Origin: Bacteroidia bacterium
GTDB taxonomy: Bacteria > Bacteroidota > Bacteroidia > J057
Direction: 5' to 3'
Length of the DNA: 64,000 nt
NCBI GenBank assembly: GCA_030430575.1
Contig: JAUIKF010000037.1
Span: forward strand, 23,295-87,294
Shown: piece after piece, positions 41,599 to 50,557 of the stretch
How positions within the stretch are numbered: the first letter of the stretch is position 1
How the letters are laid out: each line of letters begins with the position of its first letter
Made by a program: the position numbers and the translations under genes
Notes under the pieces: generated by a model
The model's input: only the letters and a program-made list of their open reading frames with translations
Databases searched by the model: none
What the model was told of the DNA's origin: nothing

Positions 41599-43800
41599 AT
41601 GCTAACATCAGCCATAAAACCCTTCCCCTTCCCCTTCATCGAGCAGACAGGCATGATGGAATGTGGGACCACCGCCCTTGCCATGATCTTCAAGTATTAT
41701 GGCATGTACAATATCCAACGCGTGCTGGGGCAGATTGCCCAGGTGGACACCCAAGGGACCGACCTCTACACCTTGAGCAGGATCGCTGCCAATTTTGGCT
41801 TTAAGGCGGAAGGTTACCAGATGGAGTATGCCTATCTGACAGAGATCACCCTGCCTTGCATCGCCCATTATGAAGGCAATCATTTTGTAGTGATCTACAA
41901 AGCTACCAAAACCCATGTTTGGGTAGCGGATCCCGCCTACGGCAAGGATAAGTATACACGGGAAGCGTTTGAGGAAAAATGGAATGGCATTGTCCTGACC
42001 ATAGAACCCACCGAAGTTTCCTTCAAGAATAAGGACATGATGGAGCTGGTGGAGGCCCAAAGAGAAAAGCATGAAGGGTTGTACCAAAAGTTCTATAAGC
42101 CCGTCATCAAACCCCGGAAAAAGCTCCTGTGGCAGATCGTCTTGGCTACGCTCATGCTCCAACTGACGGGGCTTGCCGTTCCCATATTCACCCAGACCAT
42201 TGTGGATCAGGTGCTTGTACATGAAAACCGGCAATTGCTGTATAGCATCTTGCTGGGGATGGGCGTTATCTTCATGGTGCAAATTGTATTTCTCTACCTC
42301 AGAAATATCTTGCTGGTTCAGTTTAAAGTATTTCTGGAACACGATTTTTTTAGCAATTATTTCAGCCACTTTATCTCCCTCTTTCAGCGCTATTTTGACC
42401 GACACAGAAGGGAAGACTTTATCAATCGCTTTCGCGAAAACCTTCGCATCAGGCAGATCCTGAACCCTGCCTTTCTACAAGCCATCATCGATTTCATCTT
42501 TATCCTCGGATATATCCCCATCCTATTGTTCTACAACCTCAAGCTAGGCCTAGTGGCGGGGTTTCTCACCGCCCTTTTTATGCTGACAGCCATGGTCACC
42601 ACGCCCAAGATCAGGAGCCTCGCCAATAAGGTTTTTTTCAAAGATTTAGCTGTACTAGGGAAATTCTTGGATGTGCTCCTGGGTATCGGCACGATGAAAC
42701 TGCTCGGAATAGAACAGGTGAAATTTATGTCCTGGCAGAATGAGTATAAGCGAAATTTGAATACTGTACTCGCTTCCGAGAAAGCGCAAACTGTTTTTAT
42801 CACCCTTCAGCGCGGCTTATTCCTTTTTTCACAGATCATCATCTTTTGGTTGGGTGCGTATTGGGTGTTTGTAGGGGAAATGACTTTGGGGCAATACCTG
42901 GCCTGTATCACCATCTTCACCATTGTCCTCAATGCCCTGAACAATGTCTCTTTCCTGTGGATACAGATGGCGGACATGTCGGTATCGATTGCGCGCCTGA
43001 ATGATGTATTGATCCAAAAAGGGGAATACAGTGACCTTTTTGATCAAAAACCTGTGCCCCCAATTGAGTCCATTCACTTCAATAACCTCAGTTTCAAATA
43101 CAGCCATGGAGACGATCGCCTCACCCTCAACCGCGTTACCTTCAGTATCCACAAGGGCGAAAAGATCGGCCTTGTAGGGCGGAATGGAGCAGGTAAAACG
43201 ACCCTTGTAAAACTATTGGTCAACCTGTATCCCGAATACGCAGGCAAAATCACCCTCAATGATGAGGTCGATATTCAGTCTCTGAATGTAAAAGCGCTTC
43301 GAAAGAAAATTTTCCTTTTCCCGCAAGACATTTATGTCTTCAGCGGTTCCTTTCGCGAGAATATCCGCTTCGCCAATCCCCAAGCGACGGATGATGACAT
43401 CATTCGTGCGGCGCAGTTGGCAGACTTGCACGACTTCATCAAGACCCAGCACCTGGGCTACAACCAGGTCATCGGAGATGAAGGCACCAACCTTTCAGGT
43501 GGCCAGATCTTGAAGCTTGGCTTTGCGCGCTTATTTGTGAGCAATCCCGATGTCATCATCCTGGATGAGGCTAGTAGCCAGCTAGATGTGGAAACAGAAG
43601 CTATTATTATGAAAAATGTAGCGGAGAAATTCTCAGACAAAATCATCATTTCTATTGCGCACCGCATCAATACATTAAGAAATTCGGATAGAATCGTGGT
43701 CATGGACCAAGGCAAAATCGCCGAATGTGACACCCACGAGGCGCTGATGCAACAAGAGGGATTGTACCACCAATTTATGAAAACCTATGTCAGCTACTAA
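41599..43800 (+). CDS. Peptidase-containing ABC exporter (C39 peptidase, bacteriocin/peptide type)
   Basis: A 733-aa inner-membrane exporter that cleaves double-glycine leaders and pumps the core out. The start is the first ATG; the upstream in-frame extension is only TTGAAC repeat. The C39 peptidase occupies residues 1-130, with Cys22 (MMECGTTALAMI), His95 (GNHFVVIY) and Asp111 (WVADPAYGK). The transmembrane domain follows (LLWQIVLATLMLQLTGLAV and more). The ATPase has Walker A GRNGAGKTTL, the signature LSGGQ, Walker B VIILDEAS and H-loop ISIAHRI. It overlaps the HlyD gene by 14 bp and lies downstream of two double-glycine peptides, its likely cargo. Confidence 0.93.
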   Translation: MLTSAIKPFPFPFIEQTGMMECGTTALAMIFKYYGMYNIQRVLGQIAQVDTQGTDLYTLSRIAANFGFKAEGYQMEYAYLTEITLPCIAHYEGNHFVVIYKATKTHVWVADPAYGKDKYTREAFEEKWNGIVLTIEPTEVSFKNKDMMELVEAQREKHEGLYQKFYKPVIKPRKKLLWQIVLATLMLQLTGLAVPIFTQTIVDQVLVHENRQLLYSILLGMGVIFMVQIVFLYLRNILLVQFKVFLEHDFFSNYFSHFISLFQRYFDRHRREDFINRFRENLRIRQILNPAFLQAIIDFIFILGYIPILLFYNLKLGLVAGFLTALFMLTAMVTTPKIRSLANKVFFKDLAVLGKFLDVLLGIGTMKLLGIEQVKFMSWQNEYKRNLNTVLASEKAQTVFITLQRGLFLFSQIIIFWLGAYWVFVGEMTLGQYLACITIFTIVLNALNNVSFLWIQMADMSVSIARLNDVLIQKGEYSDLFDQKPVPPIESIHFNNLSFKYSHGDDRLTLNRVTFSIHKGEKIGLVGRNGAGKTTLVKLLVNLYPEYAGKITLNDEVDIQSLNVKALRKKIFLFPQDIYVFSGSFRENIRFANPQATDDDIIRAAQLADLHDFIKTQHLGYNQVIGDEGTNLSGGQILKLGFARLFVSNPDVIILDEASSQLDVETEAIIMKNVAEKFSDKIIISIAHRINTLRNSDRIVVMDQGKIAECDTHEALMQQEGLYHQFMKTYVSY

Positions 43801-45085
43801 TTCCGCTACCGATAATTGGGGACCGCTGGGAGACCTCGAGGAGCAGCAATATCATGCCCTGTATTTTGCTTATGATGTCCCCTTACAGGACATCCGAAAA
43901 AAGAGTTTTAAGTGGTTTTTTAGAATAGGAACCCTCCTGCTTTTGATATCTCTCATGCTGGCATCTTCCGTTCCTATCCCCAATTACCTACAAATTCCGA
44001 TAGTGATGGAAAACACTTCCAAGGATCACGTCAGGCTCTTCACACATGCTGTGCATGTGAGTGATCGCAGGGTGAGTGCGGGGGAGGAGGTACAGCCTGG
44101 CCAGCCGATCTGCAAAGTGAGTTCTCCCCAAATCCAGACGCTGATTTCCGCTATCAGACGTGCCCAAAACGACCTTCAAGTCCTTCAAGAGCATGACTCG
44201 CTCGAAGTCCATCAACAAGTGAAGAATATGGACAAAGAACTCGATGCCCGACAATCGAGGATCACCGCCCTCTTAGCAGAGCAAACAGCCGCAGAAGCCC
44301 TTTTCCAAACCCAGAAAGCCTCTCTGTCAGCTGAAATGGCGTATGCCCACACCTTGGCACAGAAGGATAGTTTGTTATTTAAGGAGGAGGTTATCAGCGA
44401 GGTGGATCACCTCGCTTCTCAGCGAAACCACCTGGCGATGGCGTCGGAGATGGCCCTTGCTGAGAAGGCCTACCTTCAGCGAACCCAGCAGTTCAACCAT
44501 CGGCTGGCAGAGCTGAAAGAATCGCTGGTGACAATCAGCAATCAACAAGCAGAAAGACTCAATCGCTACCAAGCGGAAGAGCAACGATTGCGAGATCAAT
44601 TGCGGTTTGCCCGGCAAGACTTGCGGTTGCACTTTGGTGCCTATGAGATAGACCAGGATGCGCTGGTCTTATTGGCGCCTTCAGCGGGGCTGATAACCTA
44701 TTGCTACCTAGACAATCAATTATTACAAGCAGGGGAAATGTTGTATCGCTTGGCGGTTAACAAAGGGCATTATGAGGCTAGAGGCATGATAGAAGCCAAT
44801 CAGATTGGCTACGTAAGGCCCGAGATGCAGGCCAAAGTCATGTTGGAGACCTTTCCCCATTTCGAATGGGGGAGCCTTACAGGGGCAGTTGGTCGAATCA
44901 GTACTTCGCCTAATGAGCGAGGGACTTACCCCATTACAATTGCCATCACGCAAGACAATCCCAAGATCACGCCCTTTTTGCAAAACGGGCAGACGGGGAC
45001 CTGCTCACTCGTATTTGAACGAAAAAGCCTCTTTGGTTATATGTTTCGTGACATAAAGCGTCTCGCGGCGGAAGCGGTTTATTAA
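43787..45085 (+). CDS. HlyD-family membrane fusion protein
   Basis: A 432-aa periplasmic adaptor linking the ABC exporter to an outer-membrane channel. One N-terminal transmembrane segment (FFRIGTLLLLISLMLASSV), then a lipoyl-like half (VHVSDRRVSAGEEVQPGQPICKV), a long Gln/Glu/Ala-rich coiled coil (about residues 115-290) and the second lipoyl/beta-barrel half (LVLLAPSAGLITYCYLDNQLLQAGEML, then QIGYVRPEMQAKVML). This is the usual order for HlyD-type partners of C39 exporters. The start lies inside the exporter gene, so the two are translationally coupled. No TolC gene lies nearby; a TolC encoded elsewhere is presumably used. Confidence 0.9.
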   Translation: MSATNSATDNWGPLGDLEEQQYHALYFAYDVPLQDIRKKSFKWFFRIGTLLLLISLMLASSVPIPNYLQIPIVMENTSKDHVRLFTHAVHVSDRRVSAGEEVQPGQPICKVSSPQIQTLISAIRRAQNDLQVLQEHDSLEVHQQVKNMDKELDARQSRITALLAEQTAAEALFQTQKASLSAEMAYAHTLAQKDSLLFKEEVISEVDHLASQRNHLAMASEMALAEKAYLQRTQQFNHRLAELKESLVTISNQQAERLNRYQAEEQRLRDQLRFARQDLRLHFGAYEIDQDALVLLAPSAGLITYCYLDNQLLQAGEMLYRLAVNKGHYEARGMIEANQIGYVRPEMQAKVMLETFPHFEWGSLTGAVGRISTSPNERGTYPITIAITQDNPKITPFLQNGQTGTCSLVFERKSLFGYMFRDIKRLAAEAVY

Positions 45086-45116
45086 CGGATATTTTATGTA
45101 AAAAAATGCACAAAAG

Positions 45117-45147
45117 TGGTGATGTTCTCTTTTATGCTTCGTCTCAT
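45117..45147 (+). promoter_or_regulatory. ECF-type promoter, site C (BNR/sortilin protein)
   Basis: TGGTGATG, 14-nt spacer, TCGTCTCAT, identical in both boxes and spacing to site A. It is 32 nt after the HlyD stop and about 137 nt before the ATG at 45284. Confidence 0.75.
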
Positions 45148-45238
45148 TAGATAGTAAGATTTACAGAAATTCAATTGATAAAATATTACTAATAAATGTC
45201 AATGACAAGGTGTGAATCTTTTTGATTCCAATGCGACA

Positions 45239-45264
45239 GCCGAAAAGCTATAACAGAGTAGGCA
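45239..45264 (+). promoter_or_regulatory. Leader element GCCGAAAAGCT(A)TAACAGAGTAGGCA
   Basis: 25 of 26 positions match the element at 40525-40550, and it sits at a similar distance (19 nt) from the start codon. It lies downstream of ECF-type promoter C, so it would be in the transcribed leader. Confidence 0.65.
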
Positions 45265-45283
45265 CTTTTAACTTCAAATAATC

Positions 45284-48200
45284 ATGCATTTTTTACTTTT
45301 TTTCATGGCCTTTATGGCTAGCATCATGCTACATGCGCAGCAAGAAAATGAACTTCCAGTCCATTTGGCCCCGCAAGCATCTATCAATACAGACAATTTC
45401 TATGAAGTCCAACAACAGGCCAATGACTGGTGGCAAAGTCTCAGTGAGGCAGAACAGCAGGACTATGAGAACCTCCGCAAGATGAAAAAATACCGCAGGT
45501 GGGAGATGATCTGGCAAACGCGTGTCGAATCATTTGGCGGTTCCCTTTCCCAGACCATGGCCGCTATGGCCAATGCTACCAAGCCTACCCAAAACATTAG
45601 CCAGCTAAAAACCACCTTGACTGGGGGAGCGGGCACCTGGCAAGAGGCGGGGCTATTTGAATCTAACACAGGGCGTGGCTGCCAGGACGGCGTAGGCCGT
45701 ATAATGTCCGTCGCATTTCATCCTGCCTATACTGGCAACCATACCTATGGAGATGTGCCTGGAAATGAGGGAGAAAACACCTTATATGCGGGCGGGAATA
45801 ACGGCGGTTTATGGCGCTCTAAAAATGGAGGCCAAAATTGGGAGAACATGAATACCGATTACCTCGCCAATATCAGGGTATTGGATATCGCGATTCCTGA
45901 CAATGCACCTTCAGATATCTATCTGGCTGGCTCTATCTTCTTTGCCCCTACGCAGGGATTTGGTCATGTAAATCACCACACGACCATGTCTATCTATAAA
46001 ACCAGCGATGCAGGAGGCAGTTGGACACTTTGTGGGGCCCCTTTTGACTATCAGGATAATGGGAACCTAGGGGATAACCTACATGATATTGAAGTCCACC
46101 CTGGCACCACGCCTATCGCTCAAGGGCCTAAAAAAGGGAACCCTACTTACGCGCTTTTGGCAGCCTCTGACCTCGGAATCCATCGCTCTACCAATAAAGG
46201 ACAAAGCTGGTCATTGGCATGGGCCAATGAGCCAGATAATTTCACTCATGGCCCGCGAAAAATCCGAATCAGTCCTGCATATCCCTCTCATGTCTATCTA
46301 GGCGGAGAGGTCATGTACGACGACTTCACCCAAGGGAAAGAAGCAGATGATATCTATTGGAGCTTCAATGGGGGAAGCAGTTTTTGTCTGTGGAAAACCA
46401 TCCAGAAATATCCTACCACCCCTTCCGATCCGACAGCACCTAATTTGATGCTTTCTAGTAAATCCAAGGGAGAAATTGCGATCATACGCCACGACCTGCT
46501 GGTTTCCCACCTAAACCCTAGTAAACTCTACCTCGTGGTAAAAGCCCGAAATGTAGGGTCAACTACCTACTCAGATGCCAATATTGGTTCTTGGGGAGCG
46601 GGTTCTGAGCGGTACTGGCTATTTGTGACGACCAATCATGGCCAGACCTGGACGGCCCTTCATCAGGGAGATTTTGGGGAGCCCTTTCGGTATGCCAGTT
46701 ATAAAGTCTGGAATATAAGCCCCACCGACGATAATGCCCTATTTATCGGGACCATCAACGGTGCTTGTGGCACAGTGTACTATCGCAGCCTGGACGGTGG
46801 CCAATCGTTCACTAATTTTTCAGGGAATGACAACCAGGCCTATAATGATGGCCATGTCCATCCGGATATCCGCGCCATTGAATTTTCCCCTACGGGAAAA
46901 GGCATTCAGCATATGCTCATGGGGACTGATGGGGGGCTCAATATGACCAGAAATCCTTTTGAGACTCCTGCTGCAGAAATGAAAAACATTACGGGTTTTG
47001 GGCTTGCTGTCACAGGAAGTTACCGCCTGGCCAATTCAGAGACCAACGATGTGACGATCCTTACAGGAGCAGTAGATATCGGGACGAGTCGCAGAAACAA
47101 TCTGAGTGGGGCTTGGGATCATATCTTAGGGGGCGATGGAATGGATTGTATAGTCGATTTCAATGATAATAATACCACCTATGCTTCCGCTCAGAATGGT
47201 GCTTTCTATAGGCGTGTAGGTTCAACCAACACGTATATCAAGCCTTCTGGGGCCACTGGGGCCTTGTGGATCGCGCCTATAGAAATGGATCATCAAAACA
47301 GCCATACCATCTATCTTGGCTACAGAAACCTATATAAAAGTACTGATAGAGGAGATAATTGGACGCAGATCAGTAATAATGGACATGGAGAAGGGATCAG
47401 CTATATTGCCGTAGCGCCTTCCGATCCCAATGTGGTATACTATGCCATTTCTGGCACATATGCCAACCCCGACCGTTTGTATAAAACTGTCAATGGCGGG
47501 ACCACTTGGGAAGCAGTGACCTTTGACCCCAGTGGCAATCATGTGGGAAGTCCTTCAGGAAGTAATTTTTCACACAACCGCTGGATCTCTGGGCTGACTG
47601 TCTCTCCCAGCAATCCCCATATGCTCTATGTCGCTTATTGTGGGTTTGACAATACGGCTCCCAATACGATCCCCCTCAAAAAAGTCACCCGCATCACCTA
47701 CGACCCAAGCACCCAAATTTATACCTGGAGGCTTTGGAACAAAGGGTTACCTGATATCCCTGTAAACTGTATTACCACTGACAAAAGTACAGGCTGCCTA
47801 TTTGTAGGAACAGATAGAGGCGTATATAGCAGAATGCCTAACGGACAAGCATGGGCGATGTGTGGCACTGGTATTCCCAACACCATGATATTGGACATTG
47901 ATGTAGCAGAAACGAGTGGCTGGTTGCGCGTGGCGACGTATGGCCGAGGGGTCTGGGAGTTTGATTTGGGCTATGGCAACAAAAGCTATCGCAAAGCGGA
48001 CGAAACCCTAGCAGATGCTTTTGAGCAAACGGGCTTTCAGTTTGACATCGTCCCCAACCCTGCCAAAGATCGATTCTCGATCCAATACAACCTCCAGACA
48101 ACCCAGGGCGTTGACGTCTCCATTATGGATTTGCAGGGCAATTGGCTGATGAGGGTCCAGGAAAATCTCTTACAAGAAGCAGGAACCTATCAGGTAGGTG

Positions 48201-48289
48201 TAGATGCGTCCACCTTCCCAAAAGGGATATACCTCGTCATGGTGGTATGTGAAGGGAAAGTCTACACACAAAAAGTGATCAAGATCTAG
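45284..48289 (+). CDS. T9SS-secreted sortilin/BNR-repeat (glycosyl hydrolase-like propeller) protein
   Basis: A 1001-aa exported protein. Signal peptide: FLLFFMAFMASIMLHA, then QQENELP. Several Asp-box-like propeller units follow (GGLWRSKNGGQNWENM, IYKTSDAGGSWTL, IHRSTNKGQSWSLAW, LYKSTDRGDNWTQ, LYKTVNGGTTWEAV, VYSRMPNGQAW), the pattern of sortilin/Vps10 and BNR propellers. I see no clear sialidase catalytic set. The last 80 residues are a type-A T9SS sorting domain (FDIVPNPAKDRFSIQY, GIYLVMVVCEGKVYTQKVIKI). It carries both the ECF-type promoter C and the 26-bp leader element shared with the Hint peptide, tying its expression to both groups. Confidence 0.87.
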   Translation: MHFLLFFMAFMASIMLHAQQENELPVHLAPQASINTDNFYEVQQQANDWWQSLSEAEQQDYENLRKMKKYRRWEMIWQTRVESFGGSLSQTMAAMANATKPTQNISQLKTTLTGGAGTWQEAGLFESNTGRGCQDGVGRIMSVAFHPAYTGNHTYGDVPGNEGENTLYAGGNNGGLWRSKNGGQNWENMNTDYLANIRVLDIAIPDNAPSDIYLAGSIFFAPTQGFGHVNHHTTMSIYKTSDAGGSWTLCGAPFDYQDNGNLGDNLHDIEVHPGTTPIAQGPKKGNPTYALLAASDLGIHRSTNKGQSWSLAWANEPDNFTHGPRKIRISPAYPSHVYLGGEVMYDDFTQGKEADDIYWSFNGGSSFCLWKTIQKYPTTPSDPTAPNLMLSSKSKGEIAIIRHDLLVSHLNPSKLYLVVKARNVGSTTYSDANIGSWGAGSERYWLFVTTNHGQTWTALHQGDFGEPFRYASYKVWNISPTDDNALFIGTINGACGTVYYRSLDGGQSFTNFSGNDNQAYNDGHVHPDIRAIEFSPTGKGIQHMLMGTDGGLNMTRNPFETPAAEMKNITGFGLAVTGSYRLANSETNDVTILTGAVDIGTSRRNNLSGAWDHILGGDGMDCIVDFNDNNTTYASAQNGAFYRRVGSTNTYIKPSGATGALWIAPIEMDHQNSHTIYLGYRNLYKSTDRGDNWTQISNNGHGEGISYIAVAPSDPNVVYYAISGTYANPDRLYKTVNGGTTWEAVTFDPSGNHVGSPSGSNFSHNRWISGLTVSPSNPHMLYVAYCGFDNTAPNTIPLKKVTRITYDPSTQIYTWRLWNKGLPDIPVNCITTDKSTGCLFVGTDRGVYSRMPNGQAWAMCGTGIPNTMILDIDVAETSGWLRVATYGRGVWEFDLGYGNKSYRKADETLADAFEQTGFQFDIVPNPAKDRFSIQYNLQTTQGVDVSIMDLQGNWLMRVQENLLQEAGTYQVGVDASTFPKGIYLVMVVCEGKVYTQKVIKI

Positions 48290-48318
48290 AAATTGTAAAA
48301 TAGTTGTTCTCTAAATTT

Positions 48319-48357
48319 TGGGGGAGTATCATCTAGCATGATGCTTCCCCCATTTTC
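48319..48357 (+). terminator. Strong terminator after the BNR protein
   Basis: TGGGGGAGTATCAT and ATGATGCTTCCCCCA form a stem of about 14 bp with the 5-nt loop CTAGC, followed by TTTTC. It lies 30 nt after the stop. Confidence 0.72.
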
Positions 48358-48444
48358 TTCGGAATAGATCACTTTTGTCGTAATTTGGCCCTGAGCTGCA
48401 AGACATTTCGCAGGCTCAGGTTCTCCCGTAAGAAAGCTCGCGAC

Positions 48445-49107
48445 ATGAAGCAAAGTGACACTTTTAACATAACCTATCAAGAACTTCCCCCACCCCCTCC
48501 GCCAACGGGCGAATGGCTGGACCTGTTCCAAATTCCTTGGAGCCTGATCAAAGCCATTTTTTACCTTACTCCCAAAACATTGATCCGCCAAGCACTTGGG
48601 AAGGAAGTGGAACACCATCACCATGATGAAGAGGGGCACGGCGATCCACCCATAGGCTGGCAGCCGTATATCACTATCAATGGGATTTCATTTGAACGGC
48701 AATATTTCTATGCAGAGGAGACGTTTGATGATTTCTACTGGAACCTGGTGGATGGCTTCCAATTACGTGCAAATCCCCCCATTTCAGGGTTAGCAAGCTT
48801 TTATTTTCTGTATAATAGTTTTTACGAATACCAACATGGCCTCATCGCTCAAGCCATCAATGTGGCAGGCGACCCGCAGAATTGCCCTTTAGTATACATC
48901 AATATCCAAGAAAAAACCGTGGAGAAGCTGTGGGACCTCAAGGAAGTGTATGCGTTTCAATTTGAAGAAAAGAAAGGGGTAATGATTAAAGGAACATCCA
49001 GTAAGCGTAGATTTGAGATAAGGCTTGGTGAAAACTCAAACTCAAACTCAAACTCAAACTCAAACTCAAACTCAAACTCAAACTCAAACTCAAAAGTAAA
49101 CGACTGA
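48445..49107 (+). CDS. Hypothetical protein with His-rich segment and (Asn-Ser)10 tail
   Basis: A 220-aa protein that I do not recognise. The ATG used here gives MKQSDTFNITYQEL; a longer frame starts at a TTG at 48385 but reads through the terminator-proximal leader. Features: a PPPPPPTGEW stretch, an amphipathic helix (LFQIPWSLIKAIFYLTP), EHHHHDEEGHGD that could bind metal, then aromatic-rich strands (ERQYFYAEETFDDFYW, FYFLYNSFYEYQHG) and a C-terminal beta segment (KKGVMIKGTSSKRRFEIRLGE). It ends in ten Asn-Ser pairs encoded by an AACTCA tandem repeat, probably acquired by repeat expansion. No signal peptide. It may be the last member of the export cluster or an unrelated gene. Confidence 0.6.
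   Translation: MKQSDTFNITYQELPPPPPPTGEWLDLFQIPWSLIKAIFYLTPKTLIRQALGKEVEHHHHDEEGHGDPPIGWQPYITINGISFERQYFYAEETFDDFYWNLVDGFQLRANPPISGLASFYFLYNSFYEYQHGLIAQAINVAGDPQNCPLVYINIQEKTVEKLWDLKEVYAFQFEEKKGVMIKGTSSKRRFEIRLGENSNSNSNSNSNSNSNSNSNSKVND
49033..49092. repeat. (AACTCA)10 tandem repeat inside a coding region
   Basis: Ten perfect hexamers translate as (Asn-Ser)10 near the end of the hypothetical protein. Complementary GAGTTTG/ACTTGAACTTGAGTTT units follow at 49117-49147, so the stretch can fold back on itself. Copy number is expected to vary by slippage. Confidence 0.9.
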
Positions 49108-49234
49108 GGGCGTACTTGAGTTTGTACTTGAACTTGAGTTTGCACTTAAAAAAGCCCTAACTTGCAGCAGAATGGGAAATAGGGTAATCCATTCAAAATT
49201 CTCTCATTCTAGCATTCAAAATTATTCCCTAAGC

Positions 49235-50554
49235 ATGAAGCGTGTTGCCTTTTATACCTTGGGCTGTAAGCTCAATTTTTCGGAGACTTCCACCATCGGG
49301 CGGCAATTTGTCCAGGCGGGATTTGACAAAGTTGCGTTTGAAGACGTGGCGGACATCTATGTCATCAACACCTGCTCCGTCACCGAAAATGCCAACCGCA
49401 AATGCCGCAACGTCGTGCGCCAAGCCCTCGGCAAAAACGCCAATGCCTATGTCATCGTCGTAGGCTGCTACGCGCAGCTCAAACCCCAGGAAATCGCCGA
49501 TATCCCTGGCGTAGATATGGTCCTCGGCGCAGGCGACAAATTCCGTATCCTAGAACTGGTCAAAGACTTCGAAAAAGAAGACAATGCCTGTGTCTATAAC
49601 AGCAATATCCATGACGTAGGCAGCTTTATAGATGCGTATTCGATGGGCGATCGCACGCGTGCCTTCCTCAAGATTCAGGATGGATGTGATTACAAATGTA
49701 CTTTCTGCACGATCCCGCTAGCGCGTGGCCGCAGCCGCAGCGATAGCTTGGACAATATCCTCAAAAACGCTCGCGAACTCTCCGACCAAGGCATCAAAGA
49801 GGTCGTCCTCACAGGCGTGAATATCGGCGATTATGGCAAAGACCAGCCTGGTCAATTCATCGATGTGATCCGCGCGCTAGATGCTGCGCCGATGACGAAA
49901 GCGATCCAAAGATTCCGCATTTCCTCTATCGAACCGAACCTATGTTCGGATGAAGTCATCGACTTCGTCGCTGGTTCTCAGCGCTTTATGCCGCACTTTC
50001 ACATGCCCCTACAAAGTGGCAATAATGAACTCCTCGGCAAGATGCGCCGCCGCTATCGCCGCGAACTCTATGTGGAGCGCGTCGCCCACATCAAGTCTGT
50101 CATGCCCCACGCCTGCATCGGCGTTGACGTCATCGTCGGATTCCCCGGCGAGACCGAAGCCCATTTCCTCGATACCTACAACTTCCTCAATGAGTTGGAC
50201 GTGTCCTATCTGCACGTGTTCACCTACTCCGAACGAGAGAATACCCTCGCCTGGGACATGGAGGGCAAAGTACCGATGGCGGACCGCCATCGGCGCTCCA
50301 AAATGCTGCGCATCCTCTCCGACAAGAAGCGTCGCCACTTCTATGAACAGTACTTAGGCGAGACACGTCCCGTCCTCTTTGAAGGCAAATCCGATAGCCG
50401 ACTGATGCAGGGATTCACGGATAACTACGTCAAAGTAGTCACGGCTACCGATCCCAATCTGATCAATCAGATTGTGCCCTGTGAGCTTCGTGAGGTCAAT
50501 CCGCAAGGGTTGGTGGATGTGGGAGTCAATAACTTTGAGTTATTGATTGACTGA
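49235..50554 (+). CDS. mtaB: tRNA t6A37 methylthiotransferase MtaB (radical SAM)
   Basis: A 439-aa cytosolic enzyme adding a methylthio group to t6A37 of ANN-decoding tRNAs. The start begins MKRVAFYTLGCKLN; an upstream in-frame ATG falls in a TTCAAAATT repeat. The UPF0004 domain supplies the three auxiliary-cluster Cys (LGCKLN, INTCSVTENA, VVGCYAQL). The radical-SAM CxxxCxxC is CDYKCTFC, followed by IPLARGRSRS. The C-terminal TRAM-like segment (RPVLFEGKSDSRLMQGFTDNYVKV) completes the family. GCKLNFSET and the length favour MtaB over MiaB. It is convergent with the SDR gene, 3 nt apart. Confidence 0.93.
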   Translation: MKRVAFYTLGCKLNFSETSTIGRQFVQAGFDKVAFEDVADIYVINTCSVTENANRKCRNVVRQALGKNANAYVIVVGCYAQLKPQEIADIPGVDMVLGAGDKFRILELVKDFEKEDNACVYNSNIHDVGSFIDAYSMGDRTRAFLKIQDGCDYKCTFCTIPLARGRSRSDSLDNILKNARELSDQGIKEVVLTGVNIGDYGKDQPGQFIDVIRALDAAPMTKAIQRFRISSIEPNLCSDEVIDFVAGSQRFMPHFHMPLQSGNNELLGKMRRRYRRELYVERVAHIKSVMPHACIGVDVIVGFPGETEAHFLDTYNFLNELDVSYLHVFTYSERENTLAWDMEGKVPMADRHRRSKMLRILSDKKRRHFYEQYLGETRPVLFEGKSDSRLMQGFTDNYVKVVTATDPNLINQIVPCELREVNPQGLVDVGVNNFELLID

Positions 50555-50557
50555 TTA

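Noticed and set aside
49033..49092. Possible CRISPR-like array
   Set aside because: The units are only 6 nt and contiguous without spacers, so it is a simple tandem repeat.
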